DNA of 6,607 bases, from positions 1 through 6,607 of the forward strand of contig CAVKMX010000124.1 in NCBI GenBank assembly GCA_963657295.1, in the 5' to 3' direction. Below are positions 6,290 to 6,607 of the stretch, one piece after another. Every line of letters starts with the position of its first letter. The first letter of the stretch is position 1. The stretch comes from CAG-791 sp963657295. Its GTDB lineage: Bacteria > Bacillota > Clostridia > Lachnospirales > Lachnospiraceae. The position numbers and the translations under genes are program-made. The notes below the pieces were generated by a model, which worked only from the letters and a program-made list of their open reading frames with translations, did not search any database and had not been told where the DNA came from.

Positions 6290-6607
6290 TCATTCCCAGC
6301 GGTTTCCCTGCAGGAATTCCCGGTTGGTCCAGGGCTCTCTGGCTGTATACCTGCTTCCGTCCCGCCGCTTCACATACACTGCCGGAAAATAATGGATGAA
6401 CAGCGGCGTAAGGCATATGGTATAACCGCCCGCAAGATCATAAACCACCCGGTCTCCCCGTCTCAGCGCAGGCGCATTCACTTCCTCAAAAAGCCGGTCG
6501 TACTCCATGCAGGTCGAGCCGCAGATCATTTGCGAAGGCAATATTCCTCGGTCTCCCGGACGCGCCTCCGCTCCCTCTCCGGATTTTTTTCCTGCTCCCT
6601 CTCCTGC
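6290..6607 (-). CDS. C-terminal end of a fold-type III PLP-dependent decarboxylase (Orn/DAP/Arg decarboxylase family), 5' end beyond window
   Basis: The frame is open from the right edge to TGA at 6292-6290, showing the last 105 residues of a protein that would normally be about 400 or more. G-S-T-C-M-E-Y-D (fragment 30-37) matches the C-terminal G-P-x-C-x-x-x-D motif, whose Cys completes the active site from the partner subunit. G-D-R-V-V-Y-D-L-A-G-G-Y-T corresponds to the family's G-D-x-x-x-x-x-x-x-G-A-Y-T, where the Tyr lies near PLP; the Ala is Gly here. Then come T-P-L-F-I-H-Y-F-P-A-V-Y-V and a short tail. The first ~21 residues of the fragment are a Gly/Glu/Ala/Lys-rich run, apparently an enlarged loop before the Cys motif. 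The family uses PLP to decarboxylate an amino acid or related compound; substrate cannot be told from this piece. It lies upstream of pseI on the same strand, which suggests a role in the same surface-glycan locus, though this is inference. The PLP lysine and main barrel are outside the window. Confidence 0.75.
   Translation of the reverse strand, partial: AGEGAGKKSGEGAEARPGDRGILPSQMICGSTCMEYDRLFEEVNAPALRRGDRVVYDLAGGYTICLTPLFIHYFPAVYVKRRDGSRYTAREPWTNREFLQGNRWE

Larger units (their letters stand above)
1..6607 (-). other. Probable single transcription unit: decarboxylase - pseI - pseG - ppk2 - Nudix - SNF2-associated
   Basis: Six consecutive genes share the minus strand with spacers of 99, 0, 39, about 54 (uncertain because of the N run) and 88 bases. 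No spacer holds an intrinsic terminator or a clear promoter. The pseI-pseG junction is translationally coupled. This supports readthrough, but an internal promoter inside a coding region or in the gap cannot be excluded, and the functions change from glycan synthesis to nucleotide metabolism after pseG. Confidence 0.5.

Noticed and set aside
6191..6292. Possible decarboxylase-PseI fusion: the decarboxylase TGA is followed by 33 open codons in the same frame as pseI
   Set aside because: TGA also ends pseI, ppk2 and the Nudix gene, so it is a normal stop here. PseI starts at the usual place with its own GAGGAG site, no in-frame ATG, GTG or TTG lies in the spacer, and 33 open codons are not rare at this base composition. 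The nearby hairpin has an AATG loop and does not look like a bacterial selenocysteine element.

Overview
The window looks like part of a GC-rich genome of the class Clostridia, most likely Lachnospiraceae or a close relative. This rests on strong AGGAGG-type ribosome binding sites, codon usage that nearly avoids TTA, CTA and TCA, and the protein families present, above all the SNF2-associated SWIM protein and the tandem Nudix protein. That placement is inference from family resemblance. A run of ten Ns shows that the sequence is a draft scaffold. All six real genes lie on the minus strand, so transcription runs from right (6607) to left (1). The spaces between genes are 0 to 99 bases, and no intrinsic terminator or convincing promoter is visible between them. 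The set therefore looks like one operon, or two overlapping ones, entered and left in mid-gene.

The right part (about 3986-6607) is a nonulosonic acid locus. It starts with the last ~105 codons of a fold-type III PLP-dependent decarboxylase. Next comes pseI (pseudaminic acid synthase), and then pseG (UDP-2,4-diacetamido-2,4,6-trideoxy-beta-L-altropyranose hydrolase), whose ATG abuts the TGA of pseI. PseG releases the free 6-deoxy sugar from UDP, and PseI condenses that sugar with phosphoenolpyruvate to give pseudaminic acid. In this acid the usual use is O-glycosylation of flagellin or decoration of surface polysaccharide. The other pathway genes (pseB, pseC, pseH, pseF) are not in the window and would be expected further right.

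The middle part (about 1928-3946) holds nucleotide-metabolism genes. One is a PPK2-family polyphosphate:nucleotide phosphotransferase with its own strong ribosome binding site. The other is a protein with two Nudix hydrolase domains in tandem, whose start codon is hidden in the N run. The left part (1-1839) is the N-terminal 613 residues of an SNF2-helicase-associated protein with a SWIM zinc finger. Its ATPase motor would lie beyond the left edge.

I see no clearly new system. The points worth a second look are hydrophilic, low-complexity insertions in three of the six proteins (PseG, the decarboxylase, the SNF2-associated protein), the double-Nudix fusion, the start codon buried in the gap, and a second SWIM-like Cys/His cluster in the SNF2-associated protein. 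There are no RNA genes, CRISPR arrays, insertion sequences or long repeats that I can recognise.
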